Shown in pieces: positions 22,787 through 30,471 of a stretch of DNA of 35,526 nucleotides. Under the pieces are notes generated by a model that saw nothing but the letters and a program-made list of their open reading frames with translations, did no database searches and had not been told where the DNA came from. Origin of the DNA: Verrucomicrobiota bacterium. Lineage in GTDB: Bacteria > Verrucomicrobiota > Kiritimatiellia > UBA8416. Made by a program: the position numbers and the translations under genes. Positions within the stretch are counted from its first letter, which is position 1, and every line of letters starts with the position of its first letter. The stretch spans positions 1 through 35,526 of the forward strand of contig JABGOW010000254.1 of NCBI GenBank assembly GCA_018645275.1, read 5' to 3'.

Positions 22787-24898
22787 ATGGCAAAGAAAGT
22801 AATACGTTACGTCAATCGAGAACTCAGTTGGCTGGAGTTCAACCAGCGCGTGTTGGATGAAGCCCAGGCACCCGACGTCCCTCTGCTCGAGCAGCTCCTT
22901 TTTCTCACCATTGTGGCTTCCAATCTGGACGAGTTCTACATGGTTCGTGTCGGCGGTCTCACGCTGATGGAGCAGGCAGGCATTACGACTCCTGATGTTG
23001 CGGAACTTAGCCCTGTAGAGCAGCTGAAGCGGATTCACAAGCGTGCGCGTCGTATGATCTGTGACATCTATGGCACCTACCGCCAGATGATTCCTGCCCT
23101 TGCGGAGCACGGTATTCGCCGCCTCCTGATTGCGGACCTCACGCCGCCCCAGATTGATGATATTGAATCGCGATTCCTGCAGACCCTCTTTCCGGTTGTG
23201 ACTCCCATGGCATTGCGCGTGGGGGAGTCCTTTCCAATGCTGTCGAACCTGGGGCTCTATATGATCGTGAAGCTGGCTCCTGAGCCGCGCAAACGGACTC
23301 CCCGCTATGCACTGGTTCCGCTTAGCAAGGGGCTTGATCGGCTGATGCCGATTGCGGTTGGCGATGGCGCACATCCTTACATCCTGGTGGAGGATGTGAT
23401 TCAGCACTTCGTGGGGCATCTGTTTCCCGGTCAGGAGGTCCTCGAAGCTGTGCCGTTTCGGGCAACGCGGAATGCGGATATGCAGGTGAAGGATGAATTT
23501 GCTGTCGATCTTGTCTCAGAGATGGAGAAGGTGCTTCGTCGCCGCAAGACCGGTGGCTGCGTTCGACTCGAGATCGATAAAGGCGCATCTAAGACCACGA
23601 CCGAGTTCCTCAGCAAGTTACTGCACGTCAAGGACGAGGCCGTGCTCAAAGTGGATGGCCCGTTGCATCTGACTGATTTCCGTGCCCTACTCGGCACGGA
23701 AGGGACAGAGCATCTACGCTACGAGACGTGGTTACCGCAGGGAAATGCGGATATTGATCCCTCCAAGAGCATCTTTTCTCAGATTGCGGCTCGCGACATC
23801 GCGCTGTCGCTTCCGTTTGAACGTTTCGACCCCATTGTGAAACTGGTTCAGGAAGCGGCGGATGATCCGGATGTGCTGGCGATCAAACAGGTGCTCTATC
23901 GCACCAGTTCCAATAGCCCCATCATCAAAGCTCTCCGCCGAGCAGCCGAGAACGGCAAGTCGGTCACGGTGCTGGTGGAGCTAAAGGCGCGTTTTGATGA
24001 GGCAAACAACATTGAGTGGGCGAGGCGGCTGGAGCGCAATGGTGTGCAGGTGATCTATGGAATCAAGGGCCTGAAGACGCACGCGAAGATCTGTCTTGTT
24101 GTACGGCGCGAGCCGGAGGGCGTTGTGCGCTACATGCACTTCGGGACGGGGAATTACAACGATAGTACTGCCAAGCTCTATACGGATGTGGGGTTGCTCA
24201 CGCGGAATCCCGACTTGGGAATGGATGCCTCCGCATTCTTCAATGCGGTCGGCGGCTATTCTGAACCCCAGCAGTATCTCAAGTTAGTTCAATCTCCCAT
24301 CAGCATGCTTGATACGCTTGTTGATCTTATCGACGGTGAGACAGAGCGGAAGCGCCAGGGCCACAAAGCACAGATCCTGGCCAAGATGAACTCACTTGTT
24401 GATCCTACTGTTATTGAGGCGCTCTATCGTGCGTCAGCCGCGGGAGTGGATGTCAGACTGAACGTGCGAGGGATTTGCTGTCTGCGACCCGGGGTGAAGG
24501 GGCTTAGCGAGAACATCAAGGTGATCAGTATCGTTGATCGCTTCCTTGAACACAGCCGGATCTTCTATTTCCTGCACGGTGGGGCCAAGAAGATGTATAT
24601 TTCGAGCGCGGACTGGATGCCGCGAAACTTGAAGCGTCGTATTGAGCTAATGGTTCCCGTTGAAGACACCCGCTGTCGCAAGAAGCTCATGCATGTTCTG
24701 AAAACCTGCATGAACGACTCGGTGAAGGGCCGGAGAATACAGCCGGATGGCGGACATCTGCTGCCCGCGGCCGAGGGCTCTCGCAAGGGCGGGAGGTCGC
24801 AGGAGAGTCTCTACCGCGGGGCCTGTGATGCCGCCGCTGAGGTGCGGCAGGCGAAACGCACGAAGTTTGAACCCCATCTTCCACCTGGTGCAGACTGA
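22787..24898 (+). CDS. ppk1: Polyphosphate kinase 1
   Basis: PPK1 reversibly moves the ATP gamma-phosphate onto polyphosphate, at the membrane in many bacteria. The product has 703 residues, a normal length. It opens with RYVNRELSWLEFNQRVLDEA, followed by LFLTIVASNLDEFYMVRVGGL (N and H domains). The catalytic C domains contain DVLAIKQVLYRTS, VLVELKARFDEANNIEWARRLE, KTHAKICLVVRRE and MHFGTGNYNDSTAKLYTD, where His451 is the predicted phosphorylated residue. The second catalytic part has NVRGICCLRPGVKGLSENI and RIFYFLHGGAKKMYISSADWMPRNL. ATG 22787 is almost in contact with the ppx stop, so coupling is likely. Confidence 0.97.
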   Translation: MAKKVIRYVNRELSWLEFNQRVLDEAQAPDVPLLEQLLFLTIVASNLDEFYMVRVGGLTLMEQAGITTPDVAELSPVEQLKRIHKRARRMICDIYGTYRQMIPALAEHGIRRLLIADLTPPQIDDIESRFLQTLFPVVTPMALRVGESFPMLSNLGLYMIVKLAPEPRKRTPRYALVPLSKGLDRLMPIAVGDGAHPYILVEDVIQHFVGHLFPGQEVLEAVPFRATRNADMQVKDEFAVDLVSEMEKVLRRRKTGGCVRLEIDKGASKTTTEFLSKLLHVKDEAVLKVDGPLHLTDFRALLGTEGTEHLRYETWLPQGNADIDPSKSIFSQIAARDIALSLPFERFDPIVKLVQEAADDPDVLAIKQVLYRTSSNSPIIKALRRAAENGKSVTVLVELKARFDEANNIEWARRLERNGVQVIYGIKGLKTHAKICLVVRREPEGVVRYMHFGTGNYNDSTAKLYTDVGLLTRNPDLGMDASAFFNAVGGYSEPQQYLKLVQSPISMLDTLVDLIDGETERKRQGHKAQILAKMNSLVDPTVIEALYRASAAGVDVRLNVRGICCLRPGVKGLSENIKVISIVDRFLEHSRIFYFLHGGAKKMYISSADWMPRNLKRRIELMVPVEDTRCRKKLMHVLKTCMNDSVKGRRIQPDGGHLLPAAEGSRKGGRSQESLYRGACDAAAEVRQAKRTKFEPHLPPGAD

Positions 24899-24909
24899 TC
24901 AGACGGCCT

Positions 24910-25830
24910 ATGAGCGCTTCCCGAAAAGTACGGTTTGCAGGGGTTGTGTCGCCATCGGATAGCGCACTGATGGCGGCAAGTCAGATTCTCCAGCATGAAT
25001 ACGCGATCATGGCTTCATGCATCAAAGCCCTGACCAAGACACCCCGAAAGCGCAGCGTGGCTGTTCATGATTTGCGCGTTTCTGCGCGCCGCTTTCGCTC
25101 TGCTGCACGGCTTTTCAAGTCTCTGCTGCAGCCGAGCGACATCAAGGTTTTTACCGATACGCTCAAGTTGATGTCCGACCAGCTCAGTTCCGTTCGAGAC
25201 TGCGAGGTGTGGCTTGCGTTTCTGGACTCGGTTGTGCTCCCCGGCTCCGTGCGCGACGGCCGGGAATTCGGTGCACTCCACGATGCGGCCAAGGTCAGCT
25301 ACCGACAGAGCCGTGAGGATCTGAAAGCGTGCCTCTCCGGAGATGCTGTACAGAACCTCTTGAAGCTGGCTCCCAAGGTGATTGACAAGCAGATCCCCCG
25401 CCTCAAAGGCTCCGCACCGAAGTGTCAGGTGTCCCCGTTCGTAGCCAACCGACTCGTGAAGCCGCTGGGACTGCTTGAAGCGCCTATGCCGGGAATTTCC
25501 CAGATGAGCAGCACCGCGCTCCACACGCTACGCAAGTCAGTCCGGCAGCTCCGGTACTGGGCGGAGTTCTCGGAGCCCATTCTGGAGGGCCCCGTGGTGG
25601 CGCTCACGGTCCGCCTGAAAGAGGCCTCCGATGGGCTTGGGGCCGTACACGATATGGATGTTCACATGGAGTACGTCGACTCAGAGAATCCAGGGCTTTC
25701 CGACTTGTATGATGTCATGCTCCATCAACGAGAGCAGGGGCTTGAGCGGTTTCGAAAACGCTGGAAAGCGCTCTGCCGCAAATCATCACGCTGCCCGCTC
25801 AACGCATTTCTCAAGGATTGCGTCGGGTAG
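24910..25830 (+). CDS. CHAD-domain protein (polyphosphate binding)
   Basis: A protein of 306 residues forming one all-helical CHAD domain. Conserved basic/His signatures are VHDLRVSARRFRSAARLF (H.LRV..RR.R) in the first half and LHTLRKSVRQLRYWAEF (H.LRK..K.LRY) in the second, with LSSVRDCEVWLAFLDS and LGAVHDMDVHM between and after. CHAD proteins bind polyphosphate granules through this positive pore. Position directly after ppk1 (11 nt) fits that job. It lacks the CYTH phosphatase domain that often accompanies CHAD. It converges on the PPK2-type gene with only 10 nt between stops. Confidence 0.92.
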   Translation: MSASRKVRFAGVVSPSDSALMAASQILQHEYAIMASCIKALTKTPRKRSVAVHDLRVSARRFRSAARLFKSLLQPSDIKVFTDTLKLMSDQLSSVRDCEVWLAFLDSVVLPGSVRDGREFGALHDAAKVSYRQSREDLKACLSGDAVQNLLKLAPKVIDKQIPRLKGSAPKCQVSPFVANRLVKPLGLLEAPMPGISQMSSTALHTLRKSVRQLRYWAEFSEPILEGPVVALTVRLKEASDGLGAVHDMDVHMEYVDSENPGLSDLYDVMLHQREQGLERFRKRWKALCRKSSRCPLNAFLKDCVG

Positions 25831-25840
25831 ACGCATGTCT

Positions 25841-27319
25841 CTATAATGCGGCTTCGATGGCGTTGATGACGCTGTCGAGGACTTTGATGCGTGCAAACCA
25901 CTTGCAGTTTGATTCGACAACGGTCCACGGGGCGTAGGGGGTAGAGGTCCGCGCCAGCATTTCTTCAACGGCAGCGTAATAGGCGTCCCACTGCTTCCGG
26001 TTGCGCCAGTCCTCGTCGGTGATCTTCCATTGCTTGTGAGGTAGCTGCTCTCGTTCCTTGAAGCGGCGCAGCTGCTCATCCTGGTCAATCTGGAGCCAGA
26101 ACTTGCAGATCACTGCTCCGAAAGCGGCGATGTGTTGTTCCATTTCGTTTATCTCACGGTAGGCTCGCCTCCAATCACCCGGAGAACAGAATCCCTCCAC
26201 GCGCTCGACCAGCACACGGCCATACCAGGAGCGATCGAAGATGCTGATGTGCCCTGCCTTGGGGATTTCGTTCCAGAACCGCCAGAGATAGTGGTGTGCC
26301 TTTTCAATGTCGTTGGGGGCTGCAATCGGAACCACCTCATACCCCCGAGGGTCAAGCCGCTCGGTGAGGCGGCGGATGTTACCGCCCTTGCCGGCTGCGT
26401 CGCAGCCTTCGTAGACAATAACCACCGGCTTGCGCTGAACATAGATCTCGTGTTCCAGCTCGCGCAAACGCCGCTGCTGCTTCTTCAGGCGACTGCGGTA
26501 GTCCTCCCGCTCCAACTCCTGCATCAGGTCCACGTTGGCGAGAATGGAAACGTTGAGATCGGCTGCATTGCTGCCATCGGCTTTCCTATTGCGTGGCTTC
26601 TTCTCAGTAACCGCTTCGAGTTTCCGCTCGAGGGCCCCAATCACGGCCTTGAAGATCTTGAGTGATGCAAATCGACGATCTTCGGCTTCCACAATCGTCC
26701 ATGGCGCGAAGTCGGAGTCGGTTGCGGCCAGCATGGCTTCGGCGGCGTCGCGGTAGTCTCCATATTGTCGCTGTCGCTTCAGGTCTTCGTCAGTCACCCT
26801 CCATGCGGTTGAGGGATTGTTGCGTAGCTTCTCGAATCGCTTTTTCTGTTCCTTCTTGGAAATGTGCAGGAAGAACTTGAGTATGATATTGCCGTCGTCA
26901 GTGAGTTGTCGTTCGAACGAGACAATGTCACGCTCTGCGGCCGGCATGGCCTCGTCCTTGAGTTCCCCGTCGACGCGATCGTTCAGGAGACGGCGATACC
27001 AGCTGCGGTCGAAAATCGCGATGCGTCCACGAGCGGGTGTCTTGGTCCAGAATCGCCACAGGAATGGGCGCAGGCGCTCCTCGTCGTTTGGCGCGAGCGT
27101 GCTGTGGACGGAGAACCCACGTGGATCCAGAGGCATGATCAGACGGTTGATCAGCGTGCCTTTTCCGGCAGCGTCCCAGCCCTCGAATACCACGATGACG
27201 GGCACACCATGCTCAAGCAGGCTACGCTGCAGTGCCCCCAGCTTCATCCCAAGAGCGTCTTTCTCCTGCTTGTACTCTGACTTCTCAACCGTTCGCGACA
27301 GATCAATAGCTTCAAGCAT
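25841..27319 (-). CDS. pap: Polyphosphate:AMP phosphotransferase (double PPK2 domain)
   Basis: ATG 27319 (492 residues) is used because AGGAGAGGG precedes it; the track start 27361 has no such site. Two tandem PPK2 domains are visible. The first (about 25-230) has VIVVFEGWDAAGKGTLINR and IAIFDRSWYRRLL; the second (about 270-490) has VVIVYEGCDAAGKGGNIRR and ISIFDRSWYGRVL. Both keep Walker A (DAAGKG), the DRSWY Walker B and lid Arg/Lys-rich segments, so neither half is obviously dead. Double-domain PPK2 proteins of ~500 residues are class II enzymes phosphorylating AMP to ADP with polyphosphate. With PPK1, Ppx and CHAD it completes a local polyphosphate energy module. Confidence 0.93.
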   Translation of the reverse strand: MLEAIDLSRTVEKSEYKQEKDALGMKLGALQRSLLEHGVPVIVVFEGWDAAGKGTLINRLIMPLDPRGFSVHSTLAPNDEERLRPFLWRFWTKTPARGRIAIFDRSWYRRLLNDRVDGELKDEAMPAAERDIVSFERQLTDDGNIILKFFLHISKKEQKKRFEKLRNNPSTAWRVTDEDLKRQRQYGDYRDAAEAMLAATDSDFAPWTIVEAEDRRFASLKIFKAVIGALERKLEAVTEKKPRNRKADGSNAADLNVSILANVDLMQELEREDYRSRLKKQQRRLRELEHEIYVQRKPVVIVYEGCDAAGKGGNIRRLTERLDPRGYEVVPIAAPNDIEKAHHYLWRFWNEIPKAGHISIFDRSWYGRVLVERVEGFCSPGDWRRAYREINEMEQHIAAFGAVICKFWLQIDQDEQLRRFKEREQLPHKQWKITDEDWRNRKQWDAYYAAVEEMLARTSTPYAPWTVVESNCKWFARIKVLDSVINAIEAAL

Positions 27320-27460
27320 TGCCCTCTCCTGTGTTGCACGCAGCATAGCTGCAAAGCGCAAATGTCGTCAATAGATCAAGCTTGGTGGACATTCCCCAGC
27401 CCAGTTCTTCGCCCTGTCTGTCGCATGAGATCTTTCAATCCGCGACGTTCGTCGGGGTGC

Positions 27461-27530
27461 GAGCACTTCGCTCAAGATGACAGTTTTCTAAGGTTCTCTG
27501 TCATGTCGAGCTTGCCCGCGCTCAGGTTTT
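27461..27530. repeat. Palindromic intergenic repeat, copy 2
   Basis: CACTTCGCTCAAGATGACAG followed by TTTTCTAAGGTTCTCTGTCATGTCGAGCTTG is the reverse complement, with changes, of copy 1 at 1939-2009, including the TCTAAGG centre. It lies in the 285-nt gap between the PAP and MsrA genes, which has no other visible feature. Confidence 0.65.
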
Positions 27531-27604
27531 CAACAAATTGCTGTAATGGGAAGGGCACTTCTGCGATCAATTGTTAAATGCAATCGTGAAGGAGGGGCGA
27601 GAGA

Positions 27605-28282
27605 ATGCGCTTTGGAGTATTACGTTTGGTGGGCGTGGCTGGGATGCTGTCGGGTGTGGGTCTGTCGTGTGCGCAGGAGCGGTCTGAAGTGCCTGCAGCG
27701 GTGGTGATGGAAAGGGAAGGTGTCGCTGTGAGTGAAGATGGAAGTTCAAGAGGTGGTACGCCTCCAGAGGTAGAAGTCATTACGTTGGGGGCGGGGTGTT
27801 TCTGGTGCACGGAGGCGGCCTATCAATTGATCGACGGGGTTACAGACGTGCAGGTCGGCTATATGGGAGGGGCTACTGTCGATCCCACCTACAAGCAAGT
27901 CTGCTCAGGTCGTACGGGGCACGCGGAAGTGGCGCAGATTACGTTCGATCCCTCCCGAACACGACTTGATGCTGTGCTGGATGTGTTCTGGGTGGTGCAC
28001 AATCCCACGACACCCAACCGGCAGGGCGCAGATGTGGGGTCCCAGTATCGCTCGGCCATTTTCTACCACGCAGAGTCCCAGAAACCCGTGATCCAGACCT
28101 CTCTCAAGAAGGCGCAGAAGGCGCTTTCCGGTAAAATTGTAACAGAGATTGCGCCGGCTGTGAGATTCTACGCTGCGGAGAATTACCACCAGGACTACTA
28201 CAGCAACAACCCTGATGCAGGCTACTGCCGCGCCGTTATTGCCCCAAAACTCAAGAAGGTGAAGAAACGCATTGGGAAGTGA
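27605..28282 (+). CDS. msrA: Exported peptide methionine-S-sulfoxide reductase
   Basis: A protein of 225 residues. An N-terminal hydrophobic signal ends near GVGLSC (Cys about 22), possibly a lipoprotein with an imperfect lipobox. A variable linker of about 35 residues follows, then the MsrA domain: LGAGCFWCTEAAYQLIDGV with catalytic Cys in GCFWC, VGYMGG, SGRTGHAEVAQITFDP, VVHNPTTPNRQGADVGSQYRSAIFY and AENYHQDYY. A late Cys (DAGYCRAV) may be the resolving residue. GGAGGGG lies 8 nt before ATG 27605. It repairs oxidised methionine outside the cytoplasm. It stands alone, convergent with the barrel gene, with 12 nt between stops. Confidence 0.95.
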   Translation: MRFGVLRLVGVAGMLSGVGLSCAQERSEVPAAVVMEREGVAVSEDGSSRGGTPPEVEVITLGAGCFWCTEAAYQLIDGVTDVQVGYMGGATVDPTYKQVCSGRTGHAEVAQITFDPSRTRLDAVLDVFWVVHNPTTPNRQGADVGSQYRSAIFYHAESQKPVIQTSLKKAQKALSGKIVTEIAPAVRFYAAENYHQDYYSNNPDAGYCRAVIAPKLKKVKKRIGK

Positions 28283-28294
28283 TCTGCGCGGGTG

Positions 28295-29395
28295 CTAGAG
28301 CTCCCTTAGCAGCCCTACGCGGATGGCGTTCTCTCCGCCCCCCTCTGCTTCCACATAGCACTTCGTGCCGGCGACATTGAAGCCGATCCCACCGTAGCCC
28401 GAGACGGGGTCGGTGCGTTCGAACTCAATGGCATATCGTCCGTAGGTTGAGCTGATTGTGGCATCAAGATCCGTGTCAATCCAAGGCAGGGCTCTGATTC
28501 CTACATAGAAGAACCACCTGTCAGACTCGTACGAAACCGAGCCGCCCAAGGCGGCGTACATCTCGGTCAGAGTCGCGTCCACATTGTAAGCTGTCGCCCT
28601 CTGGAAACTTGCCGTGTTGGTGGAGACCACGGTCCCATTTGTCGTGGTCGTGCTGATGGTCGAGAGTATATTCTCGCTGTACTGAAGCGAGAGCTTTTCC
28701 TGCCTGTAGGAGACCTCGCCGAACACGGAGGCCTTCCAGCGTCCTTCGTCGATAACGGGAATTTCAACGCCGAGGCCGACAACCCACCCCGTCCCCTTGC
28801 TCATTGAGGCATTGCTGAATGTGTTGGTGTTTCCCGAAAGCGTGTGATCCCACTCTGAATCTGTGACAAGCCCGAGCCTGCCAGTCAGGTAGTTGTGTCT
28901 GAACTTCAGGGAAATGGTGTTTCGCTCAAGGTCTCTCTGGCTGGCCCCGGAGACGCCTGCGAGTTTCCAGTCGTACCCGACGATGTCGAGCAGTTCGTAC
29001 TCAAGTGCGATGGCACCATTGGCAAAGACGGATGAGGAGGTGGCGGCTCGCTGTTTTGCGGCTTGGCCATGACTTTCCGCTGCAGGGGGCGGCGGGCTCT
29101 TAATGTCTGTGATGGCGAACAGCCTGTCACCGATGTCAATGATTCGGCCGGGCACGAGCTCGTAGACGCCGTAGTTCCTGCCGGTGTCCGTTGAGGTCAG
29201 TCTGAACGTGCGGCCCGATACGATGTTCACCTTGAAAATGCCCGACTCAACCTTAATGAATGTGTCAGACTTGTACGCAAATGGACCGTAGATTTCCCGC
29301 GACTGGACGGCCTGCAATTTGTAGGTAGCCGCGTGAGTCCCCGCTGCTGCGGTGAGCATGAACGCGATGGTCAACAAGTGAAATCTCGAAAGCAT
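28295..29395 (-). CDS. Predicted outer-membrane beta-barrel protein
   Basis: ATG 29395 (366 residues) follows GGAGAG by 6 nt and opens a signal peptide (MLSRFHLLTIAFMLTAAAGTHA); the track start at 29659 is not credible. Residues ~25-110 form a small N-terminal domain (SREIYGPFAYKSDTFIKVESG, YELVPGRIIDIGDRLFAI). A Pro-rich linker (KSPPPPAAE) follows. From ~140 to the end, alternating hydrophobic strands with aromatic and Gly/Ser/Thr-rich turns suggest a barrel (KLAGVSGASQRDLERNTISLKFRHNYLTGRLGLV and later strands), ending VGLLREL. I do not recognise the family. A surface protein or porin is likely. Confidence 0.75.
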   Translation of the reverse strand: MLSRFHLLTIAFMLTAAAGTHAATYKLQAVQSREIYGPFAYKSDTFIKVESGIFKVNIVSGRTFRLTSTDTGRNYGVYELVPGRIIDIGDRLFAITDIKSPPPPAAESHGQAAKQRAATSSSVFANGAIALEYELLDIVGYDWKLAGVSGASQRDLERNTISLKFRHNYLTGRLGLVTDSEWDHTLSGNTNTFSNASMSKGTGWVVGLGVEIPVIDEGRWKASVFGEVSYRQEKLSLQYSENILSTISTTTTNGTVVSTNTASFQRATAYNVDATLTEMYAALGGSVSYESDRWFFYVGIRALPWIDTDLDATISSTYGRYAIEFERTDPVSGYGGIGFNVAGTKCYVEAEGGGENAIRVGLLREL

Positions 29396-29635
29396 GGTGT
29401 CTCTCCGTTTGACGGTTAAAGAACGAAGCGCAACGGGAGCGTATGCCCCACGATAACCTGTTCTCGCCTTTGTACACCATAATGCCGGTAGAAAGAAGCG
29501 CGAAAAACACACCAGAATTGACCCGCTGCCGCTTTTTTCTGTCTTTGAACGGGTGTTCCGGCTAAGCTGCAGGAGTGGCACAGTCGCACCGTATGGGAGT
29601 AATTGCTGATCGCTTTGGAAGGAAGGGAATACACG

Positions 29636-29986
29636 ATGACACTTTCTCAGTTGTCTCATGAACAGAAGCTTGCGCTGGTGGCGCTGCTGGAGTTGTTCAC
29701 TATGGCCGATGGTACGGTTTCCGATGGAGAAGCCGAGCAGATCAACCAGATTGCGGAGGAACTCGGTGATGCCGAGTATCGCACGCTGCTTGACGAAACT
29801 GAGACTCGCTTCGAGGATATCGAGATGCTGAAGGAGTCCCTGCTAACCATCCGCGAGCGTGCTGCGCGTGAGCTCATCTACGGCCTTCTCATGGAGGAAG
29901 TGATGAATGCCCCCACGACAGGCCATCGCCCCGAATTGCTTGAGTGGCTCAAGGCGGAATGGGCAATTGAAGTCAAGGAGGGGTGA
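29636..29986 (+). CDS. TerB-like helical protein
   Basis: A protein of 116 residues from ATG 29636; the track's TTG 29603 is upstream of GGAAGGAAGGG, which serves ATG 29636. It is all-helical and acidic. LALVALLELFTMADGTVSDGEAEQINQIAEEL matches the TerB/DjlA N-terminal pattern, where the 'AD G.v...E...I..ia' motif is an acidic, possibly metal-binding helix pair. The role is unknown; TerB-like domains occur in stress and membrane-associated proteins, and the name does not imply tellurite resistance here. Confidence 0.7.
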   Translation: MTLSQLSHEQKLALVALLELFTMADGTVSDGEAEQINQIAEELGDAEYRTLLDETETRFEDIEMLKESLLTIRERAARELIYGLLMEEVMNAPTTGHRPELLEWLKAEWAIEVKEG

Positions 29987-30094
29987 GGCTCTCCCACCGT
30001 TCTTTTCTTTTCTGTAAGGTCTATCCCGTATCTTCGATCTCTCTACAGATCGTGGCAGCAATGGTGCGGGCCGCGAAAACGAGAGGGATGTGAC

Positions 30095-30226
30095 ATGAAG
30101 AAGGTTGTATTGGCTGGAATGTTGGCTGTGACTGTGTTGGCGGCGGGTTGCTGTTGTGGGAAGTGTTCGGCACCTGAAAAGGCCTGTGCGAAATGTCCCG
30201 CTGGTGCCTGTCAGTGCGCCAAATAG
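30095..30226 (+). CDS. Small Cys-rich lipoprotein (43 residues), absent from the ORF track
   Basis: ATG 30095 to TAG 30226, with GAGAGGG 7 nt upstream. The peptide MKKVVLAGMLAVTVLAAGC is a full lipoprotein signal with lipobox LAAGC. The predicted mature chain of 25 residues contains eight Cys (CCCGKC, CAKC, CQC groups plus Lys), which suggests metal or cluster binding, or disulfide-rich packing at the envelope. I know no named family for it. A strong terminator begins 24 nt after the stop, which supports a real, separately transcribed gene. It lies 108 nt after the TerB-like gene. Confidence 0.75.
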   Translation: MKKVVLAGMLAVTVLAAGCCCGKCSAPEKACAKCPAGACQCAK

Positions 30227-30249
30227 GCTCCTGAAACTGACGAGACCTG

Positions 30250-30283
30250 AATGGCATGAGAACGTTTCCGTTCTCATGCCATT
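30250..30283 (+). terminator. Strong rho-independent terminator after the Cys-rich lipoprotein gene
   Basis: AATGGCATGAGAACG and CGTTCTCATGCCATT form a perfect 15-bp stem with a TTTC loop, followed by TCTTTTG. Its symmetry could make it act in both directions. Confidence 0.9.
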
Positions 30284-30359
30284 TCTTTTGCCCCGACCTT
30301 CGCGTGTAATCACCCGGAGCCTCTCTTGACATGCCGCCCTTGTCTGGTACATTCGGGCA

Positions 30360-30382
30360 CGCGCGCCCTTTCTTGGCGCGCG
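30360..30382 (+). promoter_or_regulatory. GC-rich hairpin upstream of ppdK
   Basis: CGCGCGCC and GGCGCGCG form 8 perfect base pairs around CTTTCTT, 90 nt before the ppdK start. No T tract follows. If transcription starts upstream, it would lie in the ppdK leader; the role is unknown. Confidence 0.4.
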
Positions 30383-30471
30383 ATGACATGGAAACAAGGG
30401 GTTTGCCGCGTTGGGCTCTCAATAGGAGGGCTTGTGCCGGATGATATTTGATTGAGAGGGAGTTCGTCTAT

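Noticed and set aside
22577-23419. 280-residue minus-strand ORF opposite ppx/ppk1
   Set aside because: Antisense to two recognised genes and without protein-family character.
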